DNA from: Mycolicibacterium sp. ND9-15
GTDB taxonomy: Bacteria; Actinomycetota; Actinomycetes; Mycobacteriales; Mycobacteriaceae
Assembly (NCBI RefSeq): GCF_035918395.1
Contig: NZ_CP142362.1
Coordinates: 1,649,501-1,713,500, forward strand
Length of the DNA stretch: 64,000 nt
Direction: 5' to 3'
Shown: piece after piece, positions 28,126-36,968 of the stretch
How positions within the stretch are numbered: the first letter of the stretch is position 1
Layout: the number at the start of each line of letters is the position of its first letter
Program-made: the position numbers and the translations under genes
Notes under the pieces: model-generated
Database searches by the model: none
What the model was told of the DNA's origin: nothing
Seen by the model: the letters and a program-made list of their open reading frames with translations, nothing else

Positions 28126-29130
28126 GTGACGGAGCAGATGGCCTACCGACTGACCCAGTACGCCTACGGCGGCGGCTGCGCCTGCAAGATCCCGCCCGGC
28201 GAGCTCGAGGACATGGTCCGCGGACTGACCGGTGCCGCCCCGCGCGATCCGGTCGGTGAACTGCTGGTCGGCCTCGAGGACGGCGACGACGGGGCGGCGG
28301 TGCGCATCGACAACGGGGTCGCGCTGATCGCGACCACCGACTTCTTCACCCCGGTGGTCGACGACGCCTACGACTGGGGCCGGATCGCGGCCACCAACGC
28401 GCTTTCCGACGTGTACGCAATGGGCGGACGGCCGGTCGTCGCGGTGAACCTGCTGGGCTGGCCACGCGAGGTGTTGCCGTTCGAGCTGGCCGCCGAGGTG
28501 TTACGCGGGGGGCTGGACGTGTGCGCGACGGCGGGTTGCCATCTGGCCGGCGGGCACAGCGTCGACGACCCGGAACCGAAGTACGGTCTGGCGGTCACCG
28601 GTATCGCCGACCCGAATAAGTTGTTGCGCAACGACTCCGGCCGGCCGGGGGTGCCGTTGTCGTTGACCAAGCCGCTCGGCGTCGGGGTGCTCAACAGCAG
28701 GCACAAGAACACCGGCGAGACGTTCCCGGAGGCGATCGCGGTGATGACGACGCTGAACGCCGACGCTGCGAAGGCAGCCCTTAACGCCGGTGTCGAATGC
28801 GCTACCGACATAACGGGTTTCGGCCTGCTTGGGCATCTGCACAAGCTGGCCCGCGCCAGCGGTGTGACCGCGGTGATCGACAGCGCGGCGGTACCCTACC
28901 TCGACGGTGCGCGCGATGCGTTGGCGGCGGGATACGTCAGCGGTGGCACCCGACGCAATCTCGACTGGGTGGCCCCGCACGCCGACCTGACGGCGGTCGA
29001 CGAGGACGAGGCGCTACTGCTGGCGGACGCGCAGACTTCCGGCGGTCTACTGATCGCCGGAGAGATCCCCGGTGCGCCCGTCATCGGCGAGCTGGTGCCG
29101 CGCGCAGAGCACACGATCGTCGTGCGGTGA
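28126..29130 (+). CDS. selD: Selenide, water dikinase (selenophosphate synthase)
   Basis: SelD makes selenophosphate from selenide and ATP, the selenium donor for SelA. The 334-residue protein has the N-terminal active-site loop YGGGCACKIPPG with Cys18 and Cys20, so it uses Cys rather than Sec. Further family blocks are TTDFFTPVVDD, GRIAATNALSDVYAMGG, GGHSVDDPEPKYGLAVTG, TDITGFGLLGHL and a late LLADAQTSGG. Several starts are close together (28105, 28117, 28126, 28138); the GTG at 28126 (VTEQMAYRL) fits the family N terminus. The longer frame runs back through the tRNA-Sec gene and is not used. Confidence 0.95.
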   Translation: MTEQMAYRLTQYAYGGGCACKIPPGELEDMVRGLTGAAPRDPVGELLVGLEDGDDGAAVRIDNGVALIATTDFFTPVVDDAYDWGRIAATNALSDVYAMGGRPVVAVNLLGWPREVLPFELAAEVLRGGLDVCATAGCHLAGGHSVDDPEPKYGLAVTGIADPNKLLRNDSGRPGVPLSLTKPLGVGVLNSRHKNTGETFPEAIAVMTTLNADAAKAALNAGVECATDITGFGLLGHLHKLARASGVTAVIDSAAVPYLDGARDALAAGYVSGGTRRNLDWVAPHADLTAVDEDEALLLADAQTSGGLLIAGEIPGAPVIGELVPRAEHTIVVR

Positions 29131-29133
29131 AAC

Positions 29134-29604
29134 CTATGTCGCCCACGCTAGGCTGTCGGCTCGCGCGTCGCGGATGACTGTGTCGGCGGCTTGGCTCCAC
29201 TGACCGCCTTGGGGGTCACCGTGATTCGACCTACCCACCGCGCACCGCAGGACCATGGCTCCGAGCGCGGGTGTCGTCAGATGCGGAACGACAAGGAGTT
29301 TGGCCGAGGCGGAGCGCCCGACGACGATCATCAGCCGGTGGGGCCGGCGCGGGCCCGCTTTCCTGGCCCGACTGTCGCGGAGGATCGAGTTGTAGTCCAG
29401 GGCGCCCTCGGTGGCCGCCCAGTTCACCCGGATATCGACGATCTCACCGAGCGTCTTGTGCAGCGTTTCAATCAGCTCGGGTAGTTCACCTGCCACCGAT
29501 CCGGTGTGGGGCCACCAGGCGCCGTCGATGTCGGAGCCGAGGCTTCGCGCCAGCACGAGGCGGACGGGCCGGGCCAGCCGGCGTGCGCCGGTCAAGCCGT
29601 TCAT
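29134..29604 (-). CDS. DUF5994 family protein
   Basis: A 156-residue protein with the DUF5994 pattern: PVRLVLARSLGSDIDGAWWPH near the N terminus, then ELPELIETL, IVDIRVNWA, and the basic RRPHRLMIVVG block. These are small actinobacterial proteins of unknown activity; the invariant D-G-A-W-W-P suggests a binding site. The ATG at 29604 overlaps the stop of a 46-codon ORF just upstream (ATGA), suggesting coupled translation. It converges with selD, the two stops only a few bases apart. Confidence 0.75.
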   Translation of the reverse strand: MNGLTGARRLARPVRLVLARSLGSDIDGAWWPHTGSVAGELPELIETLHKTLGEIVDIRVNWAATEGALDYNSILRDSRARKAGPRRPHRLMIVVGRSASAKLLVVPHLTTPALGAMVLRCAVGRSNHGDPQGGQWSQAADTVIRDARADSLAWAT

Positions 29605-29741
29605 GCCGACGGTCGGGCGGCAGACGAACCCCGTTCGGGGCGGTCGGAGAACACGGGATTCGTGACGGGTTCGGCGGAGTCGTCTTCGCTCGAGACGAAC
29701 TCCGGCTTCTGGGGATGGGAGAACAGGTCGTTCGACTGCAT
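29601..29741 (-). CDS. Small ORF coupled to the DUF5994 gene
   Basis: A 46-residue acidic and serine-rich peptide beginning MQSNDLFSHPQKPEF. It is not recognised as a family. Three things support it: a good ribosome binding site (GAAGGAC seven bases before the ATG), an ATGA overlap with the start of the DUF5994 gene, and a clean frame. It could be a true small protein or a leader whose translation opens the downstream gene. Confidence 0.45.
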   Translation of the reverse strand: MQSNDLFSHPQKPEFVSSEDDSAEPVTNPVFSDRPERGSSAARPSA

Positions 29742-29881
29742 GAAGCAAGTCCTTCGTTACGTTCCGCAGCGGCCGATGTCGAGGGGGCGCGCGGTGTCAA
29801 ATCGCAGTCTGGTCTTTGCGAAAGCTGGCTGCTAACCGGAGAAGGCTGCTTTCAGGTTACACGTGCACGTCAGGGCGGTGA

Positions 29882-31696
29882 TCAGCGGGTCGCCCCGTTG
29901 ATCACCGGCGTGGAGATCATGCCCTTCTCCACGCCCCACATGAGCGCGATCGTGCGGTACTCGCCGGTCGAGATCAGGTGCGCCAGCGCTTGGCGCAGCG
30001 ATTCGGCCAGCCCCGAACCCTTGGCGACCGGCCAGCCGTACGGGGCCGAGTTGAACACATCCCCGGCGGCCTCCAGCGCTCCGCCCGAGGTCTTGATTGC
30101 GAACCCCGTCACCGGCGAGTCCGCGGCCATGGCGTCGACCTCGCCATTGATCAGCGCCGAGGTGAGTTCGTCCTGGGTGACGTAGACGACCTTGTCGATC
30201 GGCTCCGATCCTGCGGCGACGCACTCCTGGCTCTTGTCCGGGATCTCCTCGGTCTCCTGAAGTGTCGCGTAGGTGACGCCGATGCTGAGCCCACAGGCGT
30301 CGGCAGGCGTGATTCCGGACCCGGTCTGCTGCGCCCACAGGGTGCCTGCCCGGTAGTAGGTGACGAAGTCGGCGGACTCCTCACGTTCCCTGGTGTCGGT
30401 GAAGGATGAGACGCCGACGTTGAAGTCGCCGGCGCGCACCGACGGCAGGATCGCCTCGAACGCGGTTTCCCGGTATTCGGGCACCAAGCCCAGCGTTCGC
30501 GCGATCGCATTCATCAGGTCGATGTCGAACCCGACGATCTGACCGTTGGCATCCTTGAATTCATTTGGCGGATAAGGGATGTTGACTCCGATGACGAGCC
30601 GGCCCGTCGACCGGATCTCCTCGGGCACCGTCGCCGCAATCGATTCCACCGCGCCGGGTGCGGCGGTCGGCATCGCCGTCGTCTCGTCCACAGTGGCCGG
30701 TTTGGCGCCGCCGCGGTCGAGTCCGCCGCGCCATTGCACCACGCCGAACGTACCCAGCGCCGCAACCAGCACCACTGCCGCGGCCAACGCCAGCGTCTTG
30801 CGCGGTACGCGCCTTACTCGCGCAGGTGCCCGTCGCGCCTGGTGCTTGGCGCTGCCCGCGGTGCGCACCGGGGCGTGCAGCGCGCGGCGGGCGGCGCCGG
30901 CCAGGTCACCGGCCGTCTGGTAGCGCTTGGCCGGCTTCTTGGCCATGCCTTTCGCGATGACCTCGTCGAAGGCCGCCAACCGCGGATCGACCGCCGACGG
31001 CTTGGGCACGTCCTTGGTCATGTGGCCGGCGATCTGCTGCTCGAGGCTGTCGGCCGGATAAGGCCGCACGCCCGTCAGGCACTCGTAGAGCACGCAGGCC
31101 AGCGCGTAGATGTCGGCGGTCGAATCGACCGGCTTGCCCTCGAAGCGCTCGGGGGCCATGTAGGCCATCGTGCCGAGGGTGCTGCCCGCGGTCGTCAAGC
31201 CCTTCTCGCCTGCCGAGCGTGCCAACCCGAAGTCGATGAGATACACGAAATCGTGTGTGGTGACCAGGATGTTCGACGGCTTGATGTCGCGGTGGATGAG
31301 CCCCGCCGCGTGCGCGGCGTCCAGGGCCATGGCCACCTGCTCGACGATCTTGACCGCCAGCGTCGTGTCGATCGGCTTCTTGCCGGCTTCGGTCAAAATC
31401 GTGCCGAGGGTGCGCCCCTCGATGAGCCGCATGTCGAGGTAGAGGCGACCGTCGAGCTCGCCGAACCCGTGGATCGGCACGACGTGCGGGTCGTTGAGCC
31501 CGGCGGCGGCCTGCGATTCGCGCCGGAAGCGCTGCTGGAATATCTCGTCGGCGGCCATGCCGGGCGGCAGTACCTTCAGCGCGACGATGCGGTCGGTCTT
31601 GGTGTCGTAGGCGCGATAGACCTCGCCCATACCACCACGGCCGATCAGCTGTTGCAGCTGGTAATGCCCGAATGGTGTCGCGTCCACCGTCTTCAT
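29882..31696 (-). CDS. Ser/Thr receptor kinase fused to a family 3 solute-binding domain
   Basis: A 604-residue kinase whose outer domain is a periplasmic-binding-protein module. Inside: GRGGMGEVY (19-27), Lys41, HRDIKPSN (Asp137) and DFG (155-157). One transmembrane segment lies at about 301-321. Outside, residues 355-595 match ABC-type amino-acid-binding proteins (SBP family 3): RLVIGVNIPYPPNEF, GFDIDLMNAIARTLG, AILPSVRAGDFNVGVSSF with the T-x-x-R-E ligand region, and DELTSALINGEVDAMAAD. The layout implies that binding of an amino acid or similar solute controls the kinase. The ATG at 31696 has GAGGGG upstream. Confidence 0.93.
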   Translation of the reverse strand: MKTVDATPFGHYQLQQLIGRGGMGEVYRAYDTKTDRIVALKVLPPGMAADEIFQQRFRRESQAAAGLNDPHVVPIHGFGELDGRLYLDMRLIEGRTLGTILTEAGKKPIDTTLAVKIVEQVAMALDAAHAAGLIHRDIKPSNILVTTHDFVYLIDFGLARSAGEKGLTTAGSTLGTMAYMAPERFEGKPVDSTADIYALACVLYECLTGVRPYPADSLEQQIAGHMTKDVPKPSAVDPRLAAFDEVIAKGMAKKPAKRYQTAGDLAGAARRALHAPVRTAGSAKHQARRAPARVRRVPRKTLALAAAVVLVAALGTFGVVQWRGGLDRGGAKPATVDETTAMPTAAPGAVESIAATVPEEIRSTGRLVIGVNIPYPPNEFKDANGQIVGFDIDLMNAIARTLGLVPEYRETAFEAILPSVRAGDFNVGVSSFTDTREREESADFVTYYRAGTLWAQQTGSGITPADACGLSIGVTYATLQETEEIPDKSQECVAAGSEPIDKVVYVTQDELTSALINGEVDAMAADSPVTGFAIKTSGGALEAAGDVFNSAPYGWPVAKGSGLAESLRQALAHLISTGEYRTIALMWGVEKGMISTPVINGATR

Positions 31697-31770
31697 TAAC
31701 CCCTCGACAGCGGCCAACCCCGCATCGGTGTGTCGATTGAAGTTACATCATGTTTGCCGGAATCTCTTAA

Positions 31771-33195
31771 TCATCTCCGCCGCTGCCGACCGGCTCGCCC
31801 CAGGTGCGCGAGCGACCGCTGTTGTACTGCCGAACACGGCGTGTCGGCGTGCAGACACGGTCGCTCGCGCCAAAGGGGGGATGCAAACTTTCTCGCCGCC
31901 AACGTGATTCGTGCGCCGCGATGCGGCGTCATGATCACGTGCTTGAGTTTGGGCCGCTCCCCCGCCGCGGTGGTAGCCGCCAACTCGACGCGTCGCAGCA
32001 CCTCGCGCAGCACCACGCGCATCTCCACCATCGCGAATCCCGCGCCGAGACAACGCCGATTGCCGCCACCGAACGGCAGCCACGTCGTCGGGCTCAGCGC
32101 CGCGCCGACCATCCGATCGGGGTCAAAGTGGTCGGGTTCGGGGTAGATGTCGGCGTTGTCGTGCACCAGCGTGATGCTCGGGACCACCATCACGCCCGCA
32201 GGCAGCCGGTAGCCGGCGATATCGACCGGCTCGGTCAGGATTCGGCCCACATCGGGCACCACCGGACGGATCCGCAGCGTCTCCTTGGCGATCGCGTCGA
32301 GGTACTCGTCGTCACCGGAATCGGCTGCGCACACCGCCTTTGCCAGCACCTCGGGGTGGCGGGTCAACCGCTCCAGCGCCCACGACAGGCCCGTCGCGGT
32401 GGTGTCGTGCCCGGCCACCAGCAGCGTCATCAGCTGGTCGCGCAGTTCCCGATCGGTCATGCCGGCGCCGTCTTCTACGCCGGCCCGGACCAGCATCGCC
32501 AGCGCGTCCGTGCGCTGCGCCAGGTCCGGATCCGCGCGACGATCGGCGATCTCGGCATACAACAGCCGGTCCGCCTCGGCCATGTTGCGCCGCAACCGCT
32601 GCCACGGGCGACGACGCAACAGCTTCGGCTTCGCGATCGCCAGCGACTCCCACGGCCCGATGTTCAGCAGCCGCGGCATCACCTCGCGCAGCGCCGCCAA
32701 TCGCTCCGGGTCGCTGGCGCCGATCACCGTCCGCAGGATCACCTCCAGCGTGATCTCCGACATCTTCGGCGCCACCGCAAACGGCTTGCCCACGGGCCAA
32801 CCCGCGATGTTCTCCGCGGCGATCTCGGCCATCACGCCGGCCTGCCGGGCCACCGCGTCGCGATGGAAGGGCGCCATCATGAGCCGGCGGCGCTCGCGGT
32901 GCACGTCGTCGTCCACGACCAGCACCGAACTGTCGCCGAGCAGCCCGCCCAGCATCGAATTGGCCTCGCCCGCATGATAAATCCGTGGGTCGCCGGCGAA
33001 CACCGTCTTGATGTCGGCGGGGTCGGCAAGGTAGACCATCGACCCCATCATGGAGTTGGTCAGCGTGAACACGTTGCCGTAGCGCCGCTGACAGATCGCC
33101 ACGAGCCGCGACCACCACCGCATCATCAGCAACAGCGTCACGAACGACGGGAGCCGCGGACCCGGTGGCAGCGCCGATGCCGTTGTTGGACGCAT
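31771..33195 (-). CDS. Cytochrome P450
   Basis: A 474-residue P450 mono-oxygenase, cytosolic or peripheral, substrate unknown. The I-helix oxygen-binding motif AGHDTT is at 261-266, the ExxR motif at KETLR (304-308), and the haem loop FGGGNRRCLG at 375-384 with Cys382 as thiolate ligand. The overall pattern resembles mycobacterial CYP135/CYP138-type enzymes. The C terminus runs about 30 residues beyond the usual end into a basic tail (HLGRAGRQRRR), which may be a fortuitous extension. No ferredoxin or reductase gene is adjacent. Divergent from the following membrane protein. Confidence 0.92.
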   Translation of the reverse strand: MRPTTASALPPGPRLPSFVTLLLMMRWWSRLVAICQRRYGNVFTLTNSMMGSMVYLADPADIKTVFAGDPRIYHAGEANSMLGGLLGDSSVLVVDDDVHRERRRLMMAPFHRDAVARQAGVMAEIAAENIAGWPVGKPFAVAPKMSEITLEVILRTVIGASDPERLAALREVMPRLLNIGPWESLAIAKPKLLRRRPWQRLRRNMAEADRLLYAEIADRRADPDLAQRTDALAMLVRAGVEDGAGMTDRELRDQLMTLLVAGHDTTATGLSWALERLTRHPEVLAKAVCAADSGDDEYLDAIAKETLRIRPVVPDVGRILTEPVDIAGYRLPAGVMVVPSITLVHDNADIYPEPDHFDPDRMVGAALSPTTWLPFGGGNRRCLGAGFAMVEMRVVLREVLRRVELAATTAAGERPKLKHVIMTPHRGARITLAARKFASPLWRERPCLHADTPCSAVQQRSLAHLGRAGRQRRR

Positions 33196-33433
33196 GCCTA
33201 ATAGAGTACGAGCGGGATGCGCGAATGGGAATAGTCGTTATTGCGCCCATGGCTGTGGTCGTCCCGAACCACGACCCCAGGCGCAGAATTCGGCGGCAGT
33301 GACGTCCTACTGGCGCAGGCCGCGGCTGGGCCATGCTCCTTGAGCCGTCAATGAGCCGCTTTACACCGGTCGGCGGTTAAGTTGTCGGCGGGTCGCTACC
33401 GACGTGGCCCCCGGATCGGAAGATCGTTGATAC

Positions 33434-35809
33434 ATGCGCGTTGACGGCCGAGACATCACCGTCTCGGGCAGCCTCCTGCAGCCCTTGACGAGGCGGACCA
33501 ACGACATCGTCCGCGTCGTGCTGGCGACGCTGTTTCTCGCCGTCGTCATCACCGGCTCGCTGATCACCCGCAACGAGTGGGTCGCGCTGGAACGCTCGAT
33601 CTCCGAGATCGTCGCGGTGCTGACGCCGACCCAGGCCAACTTGGTCTACCTGGTTTACGGCATCGCGATCGTCGCGCTGCCGTTCCTGATCCTGGTCGGC
33701 CTGATCCTCTCGCGGCAGTGGAAGCTGCTCGGCGCCTACGCGGCGGCGGCCGTCATAGCGGGGTCCTTGTTGTCGATCAGCGGCCTGGGGTTGACGGCGC
33801 CGCGTTGGCACTTCGATCTGTCCGGCCGGCTCGACACGTTCGCCTCGCAATTCGTCGACGACCCGCGCTGGATCGCGATGCTCGCCGCGGTGCTCACCGT
33901 CTCCGGTCCGTGGCTGCCCGCCCGCTGGCGGCGCTGGTGGTGGACCCTGCTGCTCGCGTTCGTGCCGATCCATCTGGTGGTCAGCGCGGTGGTGCCGGCC
34001 CGCTCACTGGTCGGGCTGGCGGTCGGCTGGTTTGTCGGCGCGCTGGTGGTGCTCGTCGTCGGCACGCCCGGGCTGGAGGTGCCGCTCGACGGCGCCGTGC
34101 GTGCGATGGCGCGGCGCGGCTGCGTCGTCACCGGCATGCAGGTGATCCGACCCGCCGGCGCCGGGCCGCTCGTGTTGACCGCGACCTGCGAGGAGGAACG
34201 GGCCACGGCGGTGATGGAACTGTACGGACCGCACCAGCGCGGCGGCGGCGTGCTGCTGCAGCTGTGGCGCAAGGTGCGGTTCCGCGACCGGGAGACCGCG
34301 CCGCTGCACGCGTCGATGCGCCGCCTCGTCGAGCACCGCGCGCTGATGGCGATCGCGATCGGCGAGCTCAAAATCGCGAACACCTCGACGATCGCGGTCG
34401 CCGCGCTGGACCGGGGCTGGACGCTGTACGCCCACACCCCGCCCCGCGGGATCCCGATCAGCGAGTGTGTCGAGGCGATACCCGTTGGGCGGGTGTGGGA
34501 GTCGTTGCGCGATCTGCACGACTGCCAGATCTCCCACGGCGACCTGCGCAGCAACGAGATCACCGTCGACGGCGATGCGGTGCTTTTCGGCGGGTTCGAC
34601 AACGCCGAGTACGGCGCCACCGACGCACAGCTGCACACCGACATCGCGCAGTTGCTGGTGACGACGACGCACCTCTACGACGCCAGTTCGGCGGTCCGCG
34701 CCGCGATCGACGCGTTCGGCAAAGACACGGTGCTGACCGCGTCGCGGCGGTTGACGATGGCCGCGGTCCCGACGGGCATCCGCAATTCGGTGACCGACGC
34801 CAAGTCCGTCATCACCGCGGCGCGCGACGAGGTCAAGCGCCAGGCCCGCGTCGACGAGATTCGCACCGAGACCGTCACGCGGTTCACCCGCAGCCAGGTG
34901 GTCCAGCTGGTGCTGCTGGCTGCGCTCGTCTATGTCGCCTATCCGTTCCTCAGTTCGGTGCCGACGTTCGTCACCGAGCTGCGCACCGCGAACTGGTGGT
35001 GGGCGGTGCTGGGCCTGGCCGCTTCGAGTCTGACGTACTTGGGGGCGGCCGCGGCGCTCTGGGCGTGCGCCGACGGGCTGGTCAGCCTGTGGGGACTGGT
35101 CGTCATGCAGGTCGCCAACAAATTCGCGGCTACCACGACGCCCGCGGGGGTGGGTGGGCTGGCGCTGTCCGCCCGGTACCTGCAGAAGGGCGGCGTGAAC
35201 CCCATGCGCGCCACCACCGCCGTCGCGCTGCAGCAATCGGTTCAGGTCATCACCCACCTGGGGCTGCTCATCTTCTTCTCCACCGCGGCGGGCGTATCGG
35301 CGGACCTCTCGCGCTTCGTCCCCGACGTCACGCTGCTGTATTTGATCGGCGGTGTGCTGCTCGGGCTGGTCGGGACGTTTCTGCTGGTCCCCAAGCTGCG
35401 GCGGTGGCTGGCGACGGCGGTGCGGCCGCGGCTGGAGGAGGTGGTCGGCCACCTCATCGCGCTGGCCCGTGAACCCAGACGGCTGGCACTGATCATGGCG
35501 GGGTGTGCAGCGACGACTCTGGGCAACGCGTTCGCGCTGTGGGCCGCGATCGAGGCGTTCGGCGGCGACACGTCGTTCGTCACCGTCACCGTCGTGACGA
35601 TGGTCGGGGGGACGCTGGCCTCGGCGGCGCCGACGCCCGGCGGTATCGGTGCGGTCGAGGCGGCTCTGATCGGCGGGTTGGCAGCGTTCGGCATGCCCGC
35701 CGCCGTCGCCGTACCGTCGGTTTTGCTCTACCGGGTGCTGACCACCTGGCTGCCGGTATTCGCCGGCTGGCAGGTGATGCGCTGGATGACGAAAACCTCC
35801 AAAATCTGA
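33434..35809 (+). CDS. Large membrane protein with kinase-like middle and UPF0104 (flippase-like) C-terminal domain
   Basis: A 791-residue protein in three parts. The N-terminal third has about six hydrophobic helices. The middle (about 220-460) is soluble and carries an aminoglycoside-kinase/RIO-like trace: SHGDLRSNEITVDG followed by LFGGFDNAEYG, i.e. HGD at the catalytic loop and an altered metal-binding motif. The last third has eight helices of the lysylphosphatidylglycerol synthase/UPF0104 type (NKFAATTTPAGVGG, ASAAPTPGGIGAVEA). The whole may move or modify a lipid. Whether the kinase-like part is active is doubtful because the DFG is FGGFD here. Confidence 0.85.
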   Translation: MRVDGRDITVSGSLLQPLTRRTNDIVRVVLATLFLAVVITGSLITRNEWVALERSISEIVAVLTPTQANLVYLVYGIAIVALPFLILVGLILSRQWKLLGAYAAAAVIAGSLLSISGLGLTAPRWHFDLSGRLDTFASQFVDDPRWIAMLAAVLTVSGPWLPARWRRWWWTLLLAFVPIHLVVSAVVPARSLVGLAVGWFVGALVVLVVGTPGLEVPLDGAVRAMARRGCVVTGMQVIRPAGAGPLVLTATCEEERATAVMELYGPHQRGGGVLLQLWRKVRFRDRETAPLHASMRRLVEHRALMAIAIGELKIANTSTIAVAALDRGWTLYAHTPPRGIPISECVEAIPVGRVWESLRDLHDCQISHGDLRSNEITVDGDAVLFGGFDNAEYGATDAQLHTDIAQLLVTTTHLYDASSAVRAAIDAFGKDTVLTASRRLTMAAVPTGIRNSVTDAKSVITAARDEVKRQARVDEIRTETVTRFTRSQVVQLVLLAALVYVAYPFLSSVPTFVTELRTANWWWAVLGLAASSLTYLGAAAALWACADGLVSLWGLVVMQVANKFAATTTPAGVGGLALSARYLQKGGVNPMRATTAVALQQSVQVITHLGLLIFFSTAAGVSADLSRFVPDVTLLYLIGGVLLGLVGTFLLVPKLRRWLATAVRPRLEEVVGHLIALAREPRRLALIMAGCAATTLGNAFALWAAIEAFGGDTSFVTVTVVTMVGGTLASAAPTPGGIGAVEAALIGGLAAFGMPAAVAVPSVLLYRVLTTWLPVFAGWQVMRWMTKTSKI

Positions 35810-35934
35810 CCGGAATGTCGAGGGTGCTCCGCTGCCGACCGCCCGTCGAGTGGGGGTAATGTCATCACATCGTGTCGAACAACCTGCGCGATCAAATGGA
35901 CAATCGCTCCCTCGATTTGCATAAAGGGTGGACC

Positions 35935-36879
35935 GTGACAGGAACATCAGGAACACAACAGAGCTCGACATCGCAGGCGCAGTCGAAGTGGCTGTCGAAG
36001 TCCGCATCGCAGACCCGCGGTTCGGACAAGAAGGAAGTCCAGTTCCACTACGACATTTCCAACGAGTTCTTCAAGCTGTGGCAGGACCCCACTCAGACCT
36101 ACAGCTGCGCGTATTTCGAGCGCGACGACATGACGCTCGAAGAGGCACAGCGCGCGAAGGTCGACCTGTCGCTCGGCAAGCTGGGTCTGCAGCCCGGCAT
36201 GACGCTGCTGGACATCGGCTGCGGCTGGGGCTCGACGATCATGCGCGCGGTCGAGAAGTACGACGTCAACGTCATCGGGCTGACGCTGTCGGAGAACCAG
36301 AAGCGGCACATCGAAGACAACCGGTTCGCCAAGTCGACGAGCCAGCGCAAGATGGAAGTTCGGCTGCAGCCGTGGGAAGAGTTCGAGGGCCGGGTCGACC
36401 GGATCGTGTCGATCGGCGCGTTCGAGCACTTCGGCTTCAACAAGTACGACGACTACTTCAAGAAGACCTTCAGCTGGATGCCCGACGACGGCGTGATGAT
36501 GCTACACACGATCATCATTCCCGAGGATGAGGAGATCAAGGCAAAAGGCCTGCCGCTCACCATGTCCCGGGTGAGATTCATCAAGTTCATCATGGACGAG
36601 ATCTATCCCGGCGGACGTTTGCCGCTGGCCTCGATGGTGCGGGACCACGCAAACAAGGCCGGCTACACGGTCACCCGCGAACAGCACCTGCAGCCGCACT
36701 ACGTCAGGACGCTGGACACCTGGGCGGCCAACCTCGAAGCGAAGAAGGACGAGGCGATCGCGATCACCTCCGAGGAGATCTACGAGCGCTTCCGCAAATA
36801 CCTGACGGGTTGCGCGGACCTTTTCCGAAACGGCTATACCGACGTCGCGCAGTTCACGTGCGAGAAGACAGCTGCTTAG
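35935..36879 (+). CDS. Mycolic acid methyltransferase (cyclopropane synthase family)
   Basis: A 314-residue SAM-dependent methyltransferase of the CmaA/MmaA/PcaA family, which modifies double bonds of meromycolate chains by cyclopropanation or methylation. Motifs: [33 protein letters not shown]-binding DIGCGWGS, and GLTLSENQ. The conserved GAFEHFG with its Glu and His and the LHTIII histidine are all present, consistent with an active carbocation-stabilising bicarbonate site. The GTG at 35935 follows AAAGGGTGG; the frame is open to 35872. Which family member it is cannot be decided by eye. Confidence 0.9.
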   Translation: MTGTSGTQQSSTSQAQSKWLSKSASQTRGSDKKEVQFHYDISNEFFKLWQDPTQTYSCAYFERDDMTLEEAQRAKVDLSLGKLGLQPGMTLLDIGCGWGSTIMRAVEKYDVNVIGLTLSENQKRHIEDNRFAKSTSQRKMEVRLQPWEEFEGRVDRIVSIGAFEHFGFNKYDDYFKKTFSWMPDDGVMMLHTIIIPEDEEIKAKGLPLTMSRVRFIKFIMDEIYPGGRLPLASMVRDHANKAGYTVTREQHLQPHYVRTLDTWAANLEAKKDEAIAITSEEIYERFRKYLTGCADLFRNGYTDVAQFTCEKTAA

Positions 36880-36968
36880 CCGGATTACGAAAAATGCGAG
36901 ATATGAGATATATAAGTTGGTCGTCACGGGGCGCGGTCCCCTAACGTCCGCAGAGGAGGCCAGACGAG

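Noticed and set aside
31804..33201. Long plus-strand frame opposite the P450
   Set aside because: Histidine/glutamine/arginine-rich shadow of a GC-rich gene with no domain; the P450 motifs are on the other strand.
34004..36007. 667-residue minus-strand frame opposite the UPF0104 gene
   Set aside because: Low-complexity, Arg/His/Gln-rich antisense shadow without motifs or a ribosome binding site.
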